This document shows, in pieces, positions 21,744 to 32,632 of a stretch of DNA of 64,000 bases (position 1 is its first letter; each line of letters starts with the position of its first letter). The DNA comes from Agriotes lineatus (Eukaryota; Arthropoda; Insecta; Coleoptera; Elateridae), in NCBI GenBank assembly GCA_940337035.1, contig CALNHX010003301.1, forward strand, positions 1 through 64,000. Reading direction: 5' to 3'. The position numbers and the translations under genes are program-made. The notes beneath the pieces were generated by a model. The model worked only from the letters and a program-made list of their open reading frames with translations. It was not told the origin of the DNA and ran no database searches.

Positions 21744-22344
21744 TATAGGTAAAAATGTAACCTCAATTTATGCTTTGAGTGGAACTTTAGGGTACCCCTA
21801 CCCTAGCTTATATCTCACTTATCTGTCACTCACTTGTTAGGCAATCTGCCACTATTTGACTGTGAATACCAATTGGTAAGATTAGGGTGAGGTTAGTATG
21901 AGATGAGTGTGAGTGTTACTCAATTTACGTCTCTGAATTCGGCCCATATTCTTATATATTCAACTCAATGACAATAATCGTGACATTATTTATGTTTTGC
22001 GACCGGTATTGCGGCAGGGAGGGCGCAACTGTTTTGTGTGCCTAGGGGCGCTGTTGGGCTAAATGCGGCCACTTTTTTGGCTTCATCTTAAACCTAATGC
22101 CCGTACTCATAATCCGTACTCCGTTCGATCTCCAACTGAAGAACATCCCAAGTACACGAACCGATTCCATAGTTGTTACTTGGTTGCCAAGCAATACTCC
22201 ACCCGCGCTTGCCGGCATGCTTATTCATGTTAGGTAACGACCAACTTTGAGACGTTCTCAGATATACCATAACCACACTTTTTTGGCATTTTGGCCTCTT
22301 TGATTTCTGCATTGTGACAGTGAATGTATAAAAAAAAATATAAA

Positions 22345-22790
22345 TGGTAAATGGATTATTGGGAACAAGAACCTTTTGAATTGTTAAGAGTTCCTTGACA
22401 TGATAGAAGAAGACAGTGGTAATATATTAAGGTTGTCTAAAAGATTTATCAGGAATATGGAAAGCCCCCTGGAGTTTTAATCAGATGGCTATTTCCGTGA
22501 AAGATAAACACTTTCTTTTACACAGGATCTTGCCGCTGGTATCTGATAATCTCAGGAAGGTAAACCATCAAGGACTGCCCTTCTTGCCAATAGCGCAACT
22601 ATCAAATGGGTAATTTCCTTAGTTTTATAATATAATATGTAAGAATGAATAACATTTAATGTTATCCTACTAGATTGTTGAACAATATTTTATCTTTGGA
22701 TTCTGTATCTGGTCATTTACGGGGAGCTAGCCAACAATGTGTCAGCAGAATTATAAAGAGGTTCAACGGCACTCTCTAAACATCTTGGGG
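22345..22790 (+). pseudogene. Harbinger transposase N-terminal remnant
   Basis: The reading starts MDYWEQEPFELLRVP and continues, across stops and shifts, with LPLVSDNLRKVNHQGLPFLP and then DSVSGHLRGASQQCVSRIIK (about 22700-22760). The Q-x-x-V-S-R-I-I-K string is the HTH before the catalytic domain in this family. The catalytic part is lost. A gt...ag segment near 22609-22672 looks like a retained intron. Confidence 0.55.
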
Positions 22791-22797
22791 AGTTCAT

Positions 22798-22980
22798 TCA
22801 CTTCCCAGAAACTGAAAATGAATAGAGGCACAATATAGACTCAGCAATCTTCAGCCACTCTGTGTTCTTCATTTGGGTGGTCGTTGCATTGGTCGTTTTG
22901 TCTTCAACGATTTTGTAGTGCGCCACTAAATTTGCCAGCAGCAACATTTCTTTTTGCGTGTAGGCTATAATTTTTACCAT
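22798..22980 (-). pseudogene. Myb/SANT-like exon, partner gene of the old Harbinger
   Basis: The frame reads MVKIIAYTQKEMLLLANLVA, then KIVEDKTTNATTTQMKNTEW and LKIAESI. It resembles the first exon of the Myb/SANT-like protein at 19475 (aromatic, E-E-K-x-L-L-L-x-L-V, then K-T-x-A-x-x-x-x-K-x-x-x-W-x-x-I-A). It faces the transposase remnant tail to tail, the same layout as in the younger Harbinger. Confidence 0.55.
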
Positions 22981-24560
22981 TTTCTACCCAAAACAATTTT
23001 ATTACGTCGAAAACACAATGTAAAACTTTAATTTTTGTTCACTTTCGTTTTTATATTGTGCTTTTAGGTTATGTATGACAATAACAACGCAGGCGGCAAC
23101 ATAACAACATGAAAGTTACTAGATTCCATCGATATTCATGATCTTCGCCGAAAATTGACGAAGTCTTGTTTATGACATACAACCAATGCGGAGCGTTTGT
23201 AAATAGGGTAGGTGCACCGGTAGTTGACCAGCACCCAGTAATTGACCAAAAATTTTTTAATGCGCAGAAATAAGAAATCTGTAATGATTTGATGATTATC
23301 TCCGATTTTCAACTGTTAATAAGTCTTTTCTCTGGTAGAGGGCGCAACTAACCTAAGAAATTTTAATCATTTAGTACCCACTCTCAGCCATTATCAAAGT
23401 TTCCTTTGTGTGTGATGGTCGAAAAGTGATGTAGCAATAAGCATGGTAAGTAGACAACTTTCACTTATCTTAAATCATCCGGTCACATCGTAGATTTTAT
23501 TAACAAATTAATTGATATACTAGTTGCTAGATGAATGTAGTTAAGTATTTCTATAATATTTATTGTTAAAATGTGTCGTTTTGTTATGAAAAAACAAGTG
23601 GTCAATTACTAGAACGCAATATATGTTGTAGCCTGACGGGCTAGTTTAATTTAATTTAAATACTACAATCACCAGCCTGAAAACTGGTTGCCCAAAGTTA
23701 GCTCAAAAAGCCAAGATCCAAATCATAAGCTCAGGTAGTAACGTGGAAAGAAACACAGGATAATTTCTTATTATTATATAATAACGTTTAACTGGATACA
23801 TTAAATTAAACTGTATTAAAACAACGCGAAACAATAGAATGTAATAAAAATAAAATAACTCTTCTAACGGGGGTTCGTTCATCTGTAGTCGAGCGGTGGC
23901 ACACTATTGCGGGACAGCCTGTACATCAGTCCTCTCGTCACGTTGGCAACACGCCGGCCCTGAACAAGTATTATGACAGATTAGTAGGCCGCCAATAATG
24001 GCGGACGACAACAACACATTTGATCTTAAAATCGTTCAATAAACAAAACTGCAGTCGAAATCAAACTAAGTGGTGTGCATACCTAGTGCGTCTGGTGGTG
24101 AAACTCCCATCGTTCAAGCGGCGGACGATGCGTTTGATTCGCTTTACTTGCCAACTGTTTGTTTCCCAAGGTGAGTGAATTTCGCTTAACTGTGCACCGC
24201 TTCTTGCTGACGAAGGCGGCCGCTGGGTTACCCTAGCTCCGCGAGTGCGTGCCTATGGACGGTGGCCTCGGGCTCGTTCGACCGGGACCCCTGGTGCACG
24301 CGCCTCGGCCTCGGGGATGCGAAAGTCGCCCCAGACGCGATTATCGGGGCTAATTACGTCCGCGTCGCCGTCCTGGTGCCGGGAAATTTGCTTCGCGGAC
24401 GGCGACGTCACCGGCGAGCACGACTTGGCCTCCCGCGTGCCTAAACTTTGGAGGGCGTCGTCAGCGAGTTCGGAAATACTCTGCTTACGTCCAGGTGTCT
24501 GACACCGTCGCCGTTGGACCTGGGGCAGTCCTCTAGGTCGCTAGGTGCTCGGGAAATAAT

Positions 24561-24750
24561 GTCGGAAAGTAAATAACAATCCAGACGTGCAGGAATTCGA
24601 GGAAGTAACGTTGAGAAGTAACGTAACAACCCAAACGTGCAGGAGATTAAAAGAATAACGTCGGAAAGTAAATAACAATCCAGACGTGCAGGAATTCGAG
24701 GAAGTAACGTTGGGAAGTAACGTAACAACCCAAACGTTCAGGGGTTCAGG
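24561..24750 (+). repeat. 99-bp tandem duplication
   Basis: The unit starting GTCGGAAAGTAAATAACAAT at 24561 repeats at 24660. Each unit has two similar halves ending in CCAGACGTGCAGG and CCAAACGTGCAGG. Confidence 0.8.
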
Positions 24751-24839
24751 TAGCTGGTCGGGATACCCTCGAAAAGTCCTGGGGGACACTCCTGAGAGTA
24801 CAGGTGAGACTAGAGGAGTGGGAAGATCTAGGAAATTCT

Positions 24840-25090
24840 AGGAAATTATCGAAGATGCTCGAAGAGCCCGGAGGCTCTCCTGAGCGGAATCAGGTCTGGG
24901 AGAGGTTCGGGAAAAATACTAGGAAATTCTCGAAGATGCTCGAAGAGCCCGGAGGCTCTCCTGAGCGGAATCAGGTCTGGGAGAGGTTCGGGAAATACTA
25001 GGAAATTCTCGAAGATGCTCGAAGAGCCCGGAGGCTCTCCTGAGCGGAATCAGGTCTGGGAGAGGTTCGGGAAAAATACTAGGAAATTCT
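24840..25090 (+). repeat. ~81-bp tandem repeat, three units
   Basis: Units begin AGGAAATTMTCGAAGATGCT at 24840, 24921 and 25000, with a truncated fourth at 25081. The spacing is 81, 79 and 81 bp. Each contains the small palindrome GAGCCCGGAGGCTC. Confidence 0.85.
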
Positions 25091-25570
25091 GTCTTGTCTG
25101 CGCTCCGAATTCTGCTTTTATACCTGGTGCGAGCGTAATCGGAGGTCGTTGAAGAGGGGATTCGTGCGCAGTAGTGTTAGGACGATCCTTGCGGTGACGT
25201 CACGTCGTCCTCTCGGCGCGGAGCTTCGGTCTCTAACGTGGTGCACGACAAGGGGGAACGCGCTAATTAATTTTTAATTTACAGAATCGCGTTCGCGCTG
25301 GGCGTAACGTTACAATGTAAGAGCGCTAGTGAGTGACCACTTTGGTCAACTACTGGTGTTTGAAAGAAGTTAAAGGTTTTACGTCTCTGTCAGTTTCATA
25401 GCTTTAGGTATGTGAGAAAGAGATGTTTTTATTAAAAAAAAACGTTATTTTAAAGCAGAACTAGTAGTTGACCACAGTTTTGTAGTGGTCAACTATTGGT
25501 TTCTTGTCATGGTCAACATTAGGTTTACGTTATTTGAGATTCTTTTCTTTAAAACTATTGGTTCAGTAAC

Positions 25571-28042
25571 ATGTTTGTTTTCAGAAAAATGTCGAAAGCT
25601 AAAAAAAAGACGTTTTTTAAATACACTGAAACACAATTACAGCAGGCTATAAGCGATGTTTCCAATAATCTATGTACAATTCGGAAAGCGGAGAGGCTGT
25701 ATGGTGTTCCTCATTCTACTTTAATAAATAAGTTAAAAGGAAAGACTCCCTTAACCAGGCAAATGGGTCCTCCTACCATATTAACCAAAGATGAAGAAGA
25801 ACTTTTGGTCAGGTGGCTGCTAGCAAGTGCTAAAAAGGGATTTCCCATCAACAAAACCAGCCTCTGCGAAACTGTCAGCGACATTGTCAAAAAAGACGAC
25901 CGTATTCACAAATTTCGTGATGGCAAGCCTGGTAAAAAGTGGTTTTCGGCATTTTTAAATTGCCACCCGGAGGTTTGTCAACGACATGCTGAATCTATTA
26001 ACGGAGCACGAGCATGTGTGACTGAGAGATCTATACAAGAGTGGCATGATTCCATTCGGACTTATTTAACCGAAGAAAATAGCTGAGGATATTTTAGATG
26101 ATCCTACTAGAATTCTAAATTCCGATGAATCGGGATTTGCAACCAATCCAAAAACTGGACTTGTATTGGGACCCCGAGGAATGAGAAATTTTTACGAAAT
26201 AAAATCTGGATCTGAAAAGGAGTGTATCACTGATTTATTTACAATTTCCGCTGATGGCCAAATTTATCCTCCAATGATTGTTTATCCGTATGAGAGAATC
26301 CCAGCAGAAATTGTAAGGAACACCAATCCTGACTGGGTAATAGGTAGGTTATTTAACATATCTCAAAGCTAGGTAATTAACTGTTTTTTTTCCAGGTCGA
26401 TCAAAAAAAGGTTGGATGACCAGTGAAACATTTTTCAGTTACGTGTGTAATACCTTATTACCCCATTTACAAAGCAAAGGTATAAAATTACCTATATTAT
26501 ATATACTTGATGAACATAAATCTCATCTTACGTATAATTTGAGTAAGTTTTGTGCTAATAATGGCATTTTTTGTACGCACTTCTACCAAATGCGACACAC
26601 ATTTTACAGCCTGCCGATGTGTCCTTATTTTTTCCATTAAAAAGTAAATGGAAGAAAGTTATTTTTGATTGGAAAAAAGCTAATAATAATAAAGTCGATA
26701 ATAAAGTCACTTTTCCAATTTTGTTAGAAAATAGTGTACAGCAGATTGGAGCAGATACTGTTAAAAACGGATTTAGAAAGTGTGGACTGTATCCATTTGA
26801 CGTCGAGGCAGTAGATTTTACAAAATGCATGCACGATGCTTCGCGGACTTTAGATCAAGACGGAATTGAAAATATCAAGCCAACTAACTTTGACGTACCA
26901 CATTTTCTGTATTTCGATTCAGTTATTCCAACGAAAAGACGGCAAGAATTTAAAAAAGCGGAAATGGGGAATGGGTCGGAGATGAGTCGGCAAAAGAATT
27001 ATACAATGTTTGGAGAAAACTGAAACAAAGATGCCAAGAACAAAATAAAGAAAAAGACATAGAATTGGAAAATAAAACTAATAATAATGATTATGAAAAT
27101 ACTGAGAGCAACATTGAAACACATGAAAATAACAAAGAGACTGAAAAGCAAAACTGTAATATTGAGACTGAAGTAAAAAAATATAACAATGAGTTGGAAA
27201 TTAACAAAACAGAAACTGGTCAAGTTCCAGATCCGGTTGAAGAAGTTTTAGTTGAAAAAGAAGCAATAGAACAGGAGAAACGCATAATTATTTTAAGCGA
27301 CGTATGTGTAAAAAGAGCGGAAACTCCAGTACCGCTACAACAGTCACAAAGAAGGAATGTTAGTGCTGCCTTCCTTGATCATATTTATTGGCCAGAGTCA
27401 CCTGAAAAGAAAGAAGTCGCAAGGAAAGAAAAGCTTCCCTATGCAACTACTTCACTTAAGTGGTTGCAGTACCATGAAGAGAAAGAAAATGCCAAAATCA
27501 AAAAAGAGAGAGAAAAACAAGAGAAGGCTGTTTTGAGAAAAAAGAAGCAAGAAGAAAAGTTAAAAGTAGCTGAAAATAAAAATTTGGCCAAAAAAGCGAA
27601 AGCTAACAAATCGAAGAAGGAAGACAAAGTAAAATACTCTGATAGTTCTGAGAGTGAATATGAGGAATGGCAGGAGAGTGGCTCGAGTCTAGATGATATA
27701 TCAGAGCATTTTAGCAGTGATAGTGAAAATGAATCATTGGCCAATGTATCAAAGAAACTGAAGAAAGACATTTCAGTCGGAGACTTCTATTTGGTTTCTT
27801 TTCCAGGAAAAAAATCCAGTCATAACTTCGTTTGCACTGTACAATATATTTATGATACATGTGACGTTGAAGTACAGGCGTTTACTCCAATAGAAGGAAG
27901 TAAGTCTACTTTCAAAGTCATTGAAAATGATATTAGCGTTGTAAATACCGAGCAACTCGTTGAAATGTTAGAAACACCAAGGGTGAATACTACAACTGGA
28001 AATCAGATTAAATTTAAGTTCCCCAAAGATGTTAGCATTTAA
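25571..28042 (+). pseudogene. Pogo/jerky-like transposase, nearly full length, frameshifted
   Basis: The N-terminus (MSKAKKKTFFKYTETQLQQA, then RKAERLYGVPHSTLINKLKG) is a pipsqueak HTH, followed by a CENP-B-type HTH (GKKWFSAFLNCHPEV). After a frameshift near 26083 comes ILNSDESGF (first catalytic D). A 52-bp gt...ag intron (26344-26395) joins to SKKGWMTSETFFSYV and LYILDEHKSHL (second D). After a frameshift in the T-run near 26567 comes ATHILQPADVSLFFPLKSKW (third D). A third shift near 26945 leads into a 325-aa charged tail ending in a small conserved block (SVGDFYLVSFPGKKSSHNFV). The full DDD triad survives, but three shifts inactivate the gene. Confidence 0.8.
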
Positions 28043-28309
28043 ATATTTTTGAAAAACTTAAGATTAAAAATTAGATTATAATTGTTATTTTAAGAACAAT
28101 ATTGATTTTTTTTGTTGGTAAACCATCTTTATTTAAAAATAAGTTCCTGTATTTCTTTAATAAATATATACCTAGTTCTGCTTAAAAACTTGTTTCACTT
28201 TATTTAGTCAAGTGGTCAACTACTGGGTTAATTTGTGGTCAAATACTAGTTATAGTTGGTCAATCACTGGTGATTTGTGACTTTTTTTTGATAATTTTTT
28301 TAAACTTAA

Positions 28310-30692
28310 CCCTCAACTGGTATGGTTGGGTCAATCGTGACCCAGAGAAATATTTAAATTATAATTTCTCCGCCAGTAGGCAAAATCTCATAGCGCACGT
28401 CCCTGTATTCTCCCAGTGTTTATTGCTCTGCCGAGTGATACATTGAACGTTTAGTTTCTGTTTATAGTTTGAGCTGTGTAGACGTCGCGGGTCACACTTG
28501 ACCCGACCATACTACTTACGTATATTAAAAGTTAAAAGTAGTTTCCATAAAAATGCCTAAATATCTTAGTGAGAAAGAGTTAGAAGAAATCGCAAATAAT
28601 TTGGATGATGTGACTGACATTGAGGTAGACTTCGAAAATGAATTAGAGGACAGTGATGGCGATATTAGTGACGTTGAAGGACAAAGTGAGCATTCCGATC
28701 ATGAAACAGATTCGGAAATTGAAGGATCCAGTGATGAAGAATGTGCTCAAGAAGAACCAAGGGACTTTTTTTATGGTCGTAATAAGTTTAAGTGGTCAAA
28801 AAGTCCACCGGTGCCTTCTAAGACACGGAGTGAAAATATTATAATAAAATTACCAGGGCTCAAAGGAAATGCTGCCGCAAACAAACCAGGTTCACCGTAA
28901 GATGCATGGTCTCTACTTTTTACCGACGATATCCTTGAAATCATAATAACATACACTAATAAAAAAATTACACAACTTCAACCTAATTATGGAGATACTG
29001 CCTTTTTTACCAACCATATCGACAAAATAGAATTAAGGGCGTTTTTGGGATTATTATATCTATCAGGAGTTTTCAAATCGCCTCATGAAGACGCAAGTTC
29101 CTTATGGGATACTGATTGCACAGGACAAGACATCTTTCGTCTCACAATGACTTTGAAGCGCTTTCTTTTTCTACTAACAGCTTTGCGCTTTGATGATGCA
29201 GAAACCCGACCAGCCAGAAAAGCAGACGGGGATAAACTGGCTCCCATATCTGAATTATTTAAAAAATTTGTTGACAATTGCAAGAATAATTTTACGCCAT
29301 ATAGTTACACAACTGTTGACGAAATGTTGGTTGGATTTCGAGGTAAATGTAGTTTTCGTGTATATATCAAAAGCAAACCTCAACGGTATGGACTAAAAAT
29401 AATGTGCTTGTGTGACTCCAAAACACATTACCTTCTAAACGCTTTCGTTTACACTGGAAAAAATGTAAATGCTACTAATCCTAAAAAACTATCTATACCG
29501 ACACTATCGGTTTTAGAATTGGTAGCTCCAATCATGCACACCAATAGAAACGTTACTGGAGACAATTGGTTTTCATCTATGGAACTGCTAAATGAACTGA
29601 GGAACAAAGGACTGACTTATGTAGGGACAGTAAGAAAAAATAAACGCGAAATGCCTCTCAACTTTTTACCAAATAAAAGTCGTTAACATAAATTCATCCT
29701 TATTTGGTTTTACTCGGGAGTATACCTTAGTTTCATTTGTACCCAAAAAGAATAAAAGTGTATGTTTAGTTTCGTCCATGCACCATACTAAATCCGTGAA
29801 TGATGTCACACATAAACCTGAAATTATTGAATTTTACAATTCAACAAAAAGTGGAGTGGACTCTCTCGATCAAAAATGTGCGGTATTTTCTTGTAATCGA
29901 AGAACAAGAAGGTGGCCCCTTGCTTTATTTTACGCATTTATAAATATTGCCGGTGTAAACAGTCGAATCCTATTTGCGTTCGCAGGTGTAAATAATGTAA
30001 AAATGCAAAAACGATTATTTCTAAAAAAATTAGGACTATCTTTGATTGAAGATCACATGAAGAGACGTTCTGAAAATCCACGTATTTCACGGCAAATACG
30101 ACCACAAATAAAGCGTACTCTAAATATCGAAGAATTGGTCAATGAAGCAGAGCCACCAACTAAGCGCAGACGATGCAATGAATGTCCTTCTACAATCAAC
30201 AGAAAACACTCAACCTTTTGTTCAATGTGTAAAAAAACATTTTGCAAGCAACACTTAATCATAAAAAATTGTTGTGTTTCTTGTAATGAAGGTTTGTAAG
30301 AAATTGTCATTATATTTTTCCCCAATGTTACGCCTCTGGCAGAATTTCTTTGTTAGGTTAAAATGTTTTTTATTGCCTGAGGATTGTTGACTCAAGGTAT
30401 TTTCTGTTAGGTTTAAGTGGTATTATCTTTTTTTTTTGCAAATTTTTGATTTAATTTGCTTAAGAATAGACATTTTCATTTTGTAAACTTATTTTGTATT
30501 ACGCTTTATAAAAAAATTTAATAAAATGTTTCGACCAGTATTGTGTTTGATTATGGTTAAATAACTATAAAACTAATAGTTGGTTATACAAAAACAATAA
30601 AATTTTTATCAGGTGATTTAAACTTTGAATGGGTCCTGGATGACCCAACCATACCAGTTACGTCACTTTGAAACCACCATACCAGTTGGGGG
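28310..30692 (+). mobile_element. piggyBac element, 2383 bp, TTAA duplication
   Basis: TTAA at 28306-28309 and 30693-30696 bounds the inverted ends CCCTCAACTGGTATGGTTGG and its counterpart CCATACCAGTTGGGGG. A second internal inverted copy (GGGTCAATCGTGACCC on the left, GATGACCCAACCATACCAG on the right) lies just inside. It is inserted in the right part of the pogo element. Confidence 0.9.
28553..30299 (+). pseudogene. piggyBac transposase, one nonsense codon and one frameshift
   Basis: The frame starts MPKYLSEKELEEIANNLDD with an acidic N-terminus, meets a TAA at 28898-28900, and continues in the same frame to 29686. After a one-base shift near 29685 it runs to 30299. Catalytic aspartates are visible in TVDEMLVGFRG, TGDNWFSSMEL and SGVDSLDQK. 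The C-terminal cysteine-rich domain is complete (CNECPSTIN...CSMCKKTFC...CCVSC). Only two lesions separate it from an open gene, so the copy is young. A host-derived origin is unlikely given the precise TTAA ends. Confidence 0.88.
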
Positions 30693-30975
30693 TTAAAATA
30701 AACACTTTTTTAAGATAGCATATAATATTTAGAATCCCAAAACTTGGCACGTCTTGTATACATTTTTAATTTTCACGAAAAATTAATACTTTACTTACTA
30801 CAAGCCTTTTTGTTAAAAAAAGTTCTTAACCGGTCAACTATTGGTGCACCCACCCTACTTGAGATCGACTCCATCGAGAATTGCTCAAGCACAAGTTTGA
30901 GATTCAACTATTAGTACGGGCATAAGAAAATGGACATGTTGCGTTTTGAAAAAAAGCTCCACAATTGAGGGGTCC

Positions 30976-31178
30976 AATGCAATAACCAGTCAAGTCCATT
31001 TTTTGGGGAAAATTAGATATTTATGCGGTCATGTCCAGCTTGAGTTTCTCTATCATTCCGTGCAAGAACCGGCTTCATAAGACACTCTAAACGCTATACA
31101 GATATGCTTTGGTAGTTGCCTGCTTTTCACAATTGTGCAATAACAAGGCATGTCCTGGACTTGACCGGTTTTTGCACA
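30976..31178. repeat. Candidate 200-bp MITE
   Basis: AATAACCAGTCAAGTCCA near 30980 is complementary to TGGACTTGACCGGTTTTTGC near 31153. A third related string (TCATGTCCAGCTTGAG) lies between them. No duplication was identified. Confidence 0.4.
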
Positions 31179-31272
31179 GTATGAGGGTGGTTTGATGTGT
31201 CTTGTGTATGTTTGAGGTGTGGTTATAGTTTTGTGGTGTGAATTTATTTGAAACCGAAGAAATCACATAATA

Positions 31273-31890
31273 ATGTCTGATACCAGCTCTGAATTATTTG
31301 TGGATCCATTTGAAAGCACCCATACGGACAGTGACGAAGACTATGTTCCAGAAATTGCGAATAAACGAAAACATAACCTCACAGTTGTTGAACATTCTTC
31401 TACTTCTTCCGCGGAAGAAGCTAATGCCAGTGCTAGTGTTTCTGAACGTGAGCCTGGTCCGTCCAATGAAATACCCAAGCAAAAGGGAAAAAGAAGAGTC
31501 AAGAGAGAAAAAATTTGGAAGAGGAACGTCAGAAAGAAGCTCCGAACTGAAGGGAAGTCCTACAAAACTGTTAACGGTGCTGTTGTTGTGGAAAGGAAAA
31601 TCGGACCTAACTGTAACTGTAGACTGAAATGCTTCGAAAAAATTGATCCAGAATTTACACAAAAATTTTTTGAAGCATTTTATCAGTTGGTTTCGAAAGA
31701 TTTGCAAGATGCATATTTGTATGGATGCATTAAAGTAAACGGAGTATCGCGACACAGACCCCGTTCGGGAGAAGGAAAAGAAAAAAAATTATCTTATGTA
31801 TTTACTGTAAGTACTAACACCGATTTATTAAATTATTATTTATTACATTTTTGCATGTATTTAGGTCAGAAATGGGCATACGGAATATAA
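31273..31890 (+). pseudogene. 5' exon of an unclassified repetitive insect gene (CNCRLKC family)
   Basis: An ATG at 31273 opens MSDTSSELFVDPFESTHTDS, an acidic/serine-rich start. It is followed by a basic WKRNVRKKLRTEGKSY block, VERKIGPNCNCRLKCFEKI, and TQKFFEAFYQLVSKDLQDAY. The open frame runs to 31890, but a consensus donor (GTAAGT at 31809) follows LSYVFT, so the true exon probably ends at 31808. The remaining exons are absent downstream. I recall this Cys motif from multicopy insect ORFs that are probably transposase-related, with no characterised function. Confidence 0.5.
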
Positions 31891-32365
31891 TATTTGAGAC
31901 CCCTGGTTTCATAACTCACAATCTCCACTTATCGTCGTATTTGAGTTTGCGCATGAAATATTATCCCAGAATGCTCTGCTAACATTTACAGTGGTCAAAA
32001 GTATCAAAACTCACTTACTCCGGCAGTAATACAACGCAAAAGTATTGGGTTGGTTGCATAACTAACAATCTCCACGCTACACTTTGCTGCAAAACTAGCA
32101 ATCTCCATTTCAGCCAATAGGAACGCAGCTGGCTCTTTAAATTAAGATGGCTGACTCTACTGTTCGGAGACAGTTGTAAATTTGTTATTGGCGTTAATAA
32201 TTTAATTGTTGAGTGTTAAAATAGTGCGTTTTATTCAGGTGGATATTTTTCACTAACGATGGAGGTTTTTGCAACTCCTACTACAGGTATACAAGCGGCG
32301 AGGAAAAAGAAATCTACACCAGAAAATTGGAAAAGATGTAGGGCTAAACAACAAAGGTTAGTAAA
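31890..32365 (+). pseudogene. Second, shorter 5' exon of the same family
   Basis: MEVFATPTTGIQAARKKKST followed by PENWKRCRAKQQR, ending at a donor-like GTTAGT, reads like the first exon of the same gene family as 31273 (basic E-x-W-K-R motif). Upstream are three copies of an AACTNNCAATCTCCA motif (about 31913, 32061 and 32092), probably subterminal repeats of the element. No further exon follows before the gypsy LTR. Confidence 0.4.
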
Positions 32366-32632
32366 TAAATTGGAGAAGCTATAGTATTTTACAACTTTTT
32401 ATTAAATTTAGGAATTTCAACACCTAAATAAAAATCTGGTGTGATACACTCACACAACTTCCTTTTACAGTGATCTTATAATTAGTCAAAAATTTCATTT
32501 TTAATTTTTAACCATTTGTTAAAAATTTTAAAAAATTACAAATTCTACAAAAACGGTACAAAATCGAGTGTTAGTTGAAGAGACAAATTTTCTCTAGAAT
32601 TTTAAGGTGAATTCAAAAATGTAATAATATAC

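Larger units (their letters stand above)
18964..21945 (-). mobile_element. PIF/Harbinger element with Myb-like partner, 2982 bp
   Basis: Inverted ends GGACCGAATTCAGAGACGTA (18964) and CGTCTCTGAATTCGGCCC (ending 21945) are flanked by ATA on both sides (18961-18963, 21946-21948), a 3-bp duplication as expected for this superfamily. Two genes lie tail to tail: a Myb/SANT-like gene (plus strand, two stops) and the transposase (minus strand, intact after splicing). Both subterminal zones are dense in ACTCA/TGAGT motifs. Confidence 0.88.
14073..22074 (+). mobile_element. Old hAT element (ZMYM1/DUF4371 type), heavily invaded
   Basis: The left end CAGTACCGCATTT...CCTAGGGCGCC (14073-14113) is matched in inverted form by GCCTAGGGGCGC...AAATGCGGCCACT (22039-22073). 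hAT coding debris fills 14520-16980. I see no convincing 8-bp duplication. A palindromic MITE (17311-18008), a tandem hairpin repeat (18171-18947) and a Harbinger (18964-21945) were inserted afterwards and account for most of the 8-kb length. Confidence 0.6.
23624..25314 (+). mobile_element. Probable solo LTR, 1.7 kb, GC-rich with minisatellites
   Basis: This block starts TGTTGTAGCC and ends ACGTTACA, the TG...CA form of an LTR. It is flanked by ATATA (23619-23623) and ATGTA (25315-25319), a 5-bp duplication with one difference. It sits within pogo sequence and is much more GC-rich than the surroundings, especially from 24180 on. A possible polyadenylation signal AATAAA is at about 24040. No gag-pol sequence is present. 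Another class of insertion is possible, because no second LTR is available for comparison. Confidence 0.5.
23206..30855 (+). mobile_element. Pogo-like element carrying a solo LTR and a piggyBac
   Basis: GGGTAGGTGCACCGGTAGTTGACC (first 20 bases shown from 23206 onward as GGGTAGGTGCACC) matches the inverted CGGTCAACTATTGGTGCACC...ACCC end at 30855. TA flanks both sides (23204-23205, 30856-30857). Further GGTCAACTA-type subterminal motifs lie at 23588, 25345, 25490, 28208 and 28254. Removing the solo LTR (23624-25314) and the piggyBac (28310-30692) leaves an element of about 3.6 kb with one transposase gene. Confidence 0.8.
22098..30922. mobile_element. Old Harbinger element split by a pogo insertion
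   Basis: TGCCCGTACTCATA at 22098 is matched by the inverted TATTAGTACGGGCA ending at 30922, with TAA on both flanks (22095-22097 and 30923-30925). The left 1.1 kb keeps Harbinger coding debris; the right piece is only about 65 bp (30858-30922). Everything between 23206 and 30855 is a later pogo element with its own insertions. Confidence 0.7.

Noticed and set aside
22094..22312. 72-codon minus-strand frame
   Set aside because: It overlaps the terminal inverted repeat of the old Harbinger and has no recognisable motif.
24245..24502. Arg/Ser-rich 85-codon frame in GC-rich DNA
   Set aside because: Open frames are expected by chance in GC-rich sequence; no domain is visible and it lies inside the probable solo LTR.
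24840..25090. Evenly spaced repeats resembling a CRISPR array
   Set aside because: Units are contiguous 79-81-bp tandem copies without unique spacers, in a eukaryotic genome; they are a minisatellite.
31294..31755. 153-codon minus-strand frame
   Set aside because: It is an antisense shadow of the acidic and lysine-rich exon at 31273; composition mirrors it and no motif is seen.
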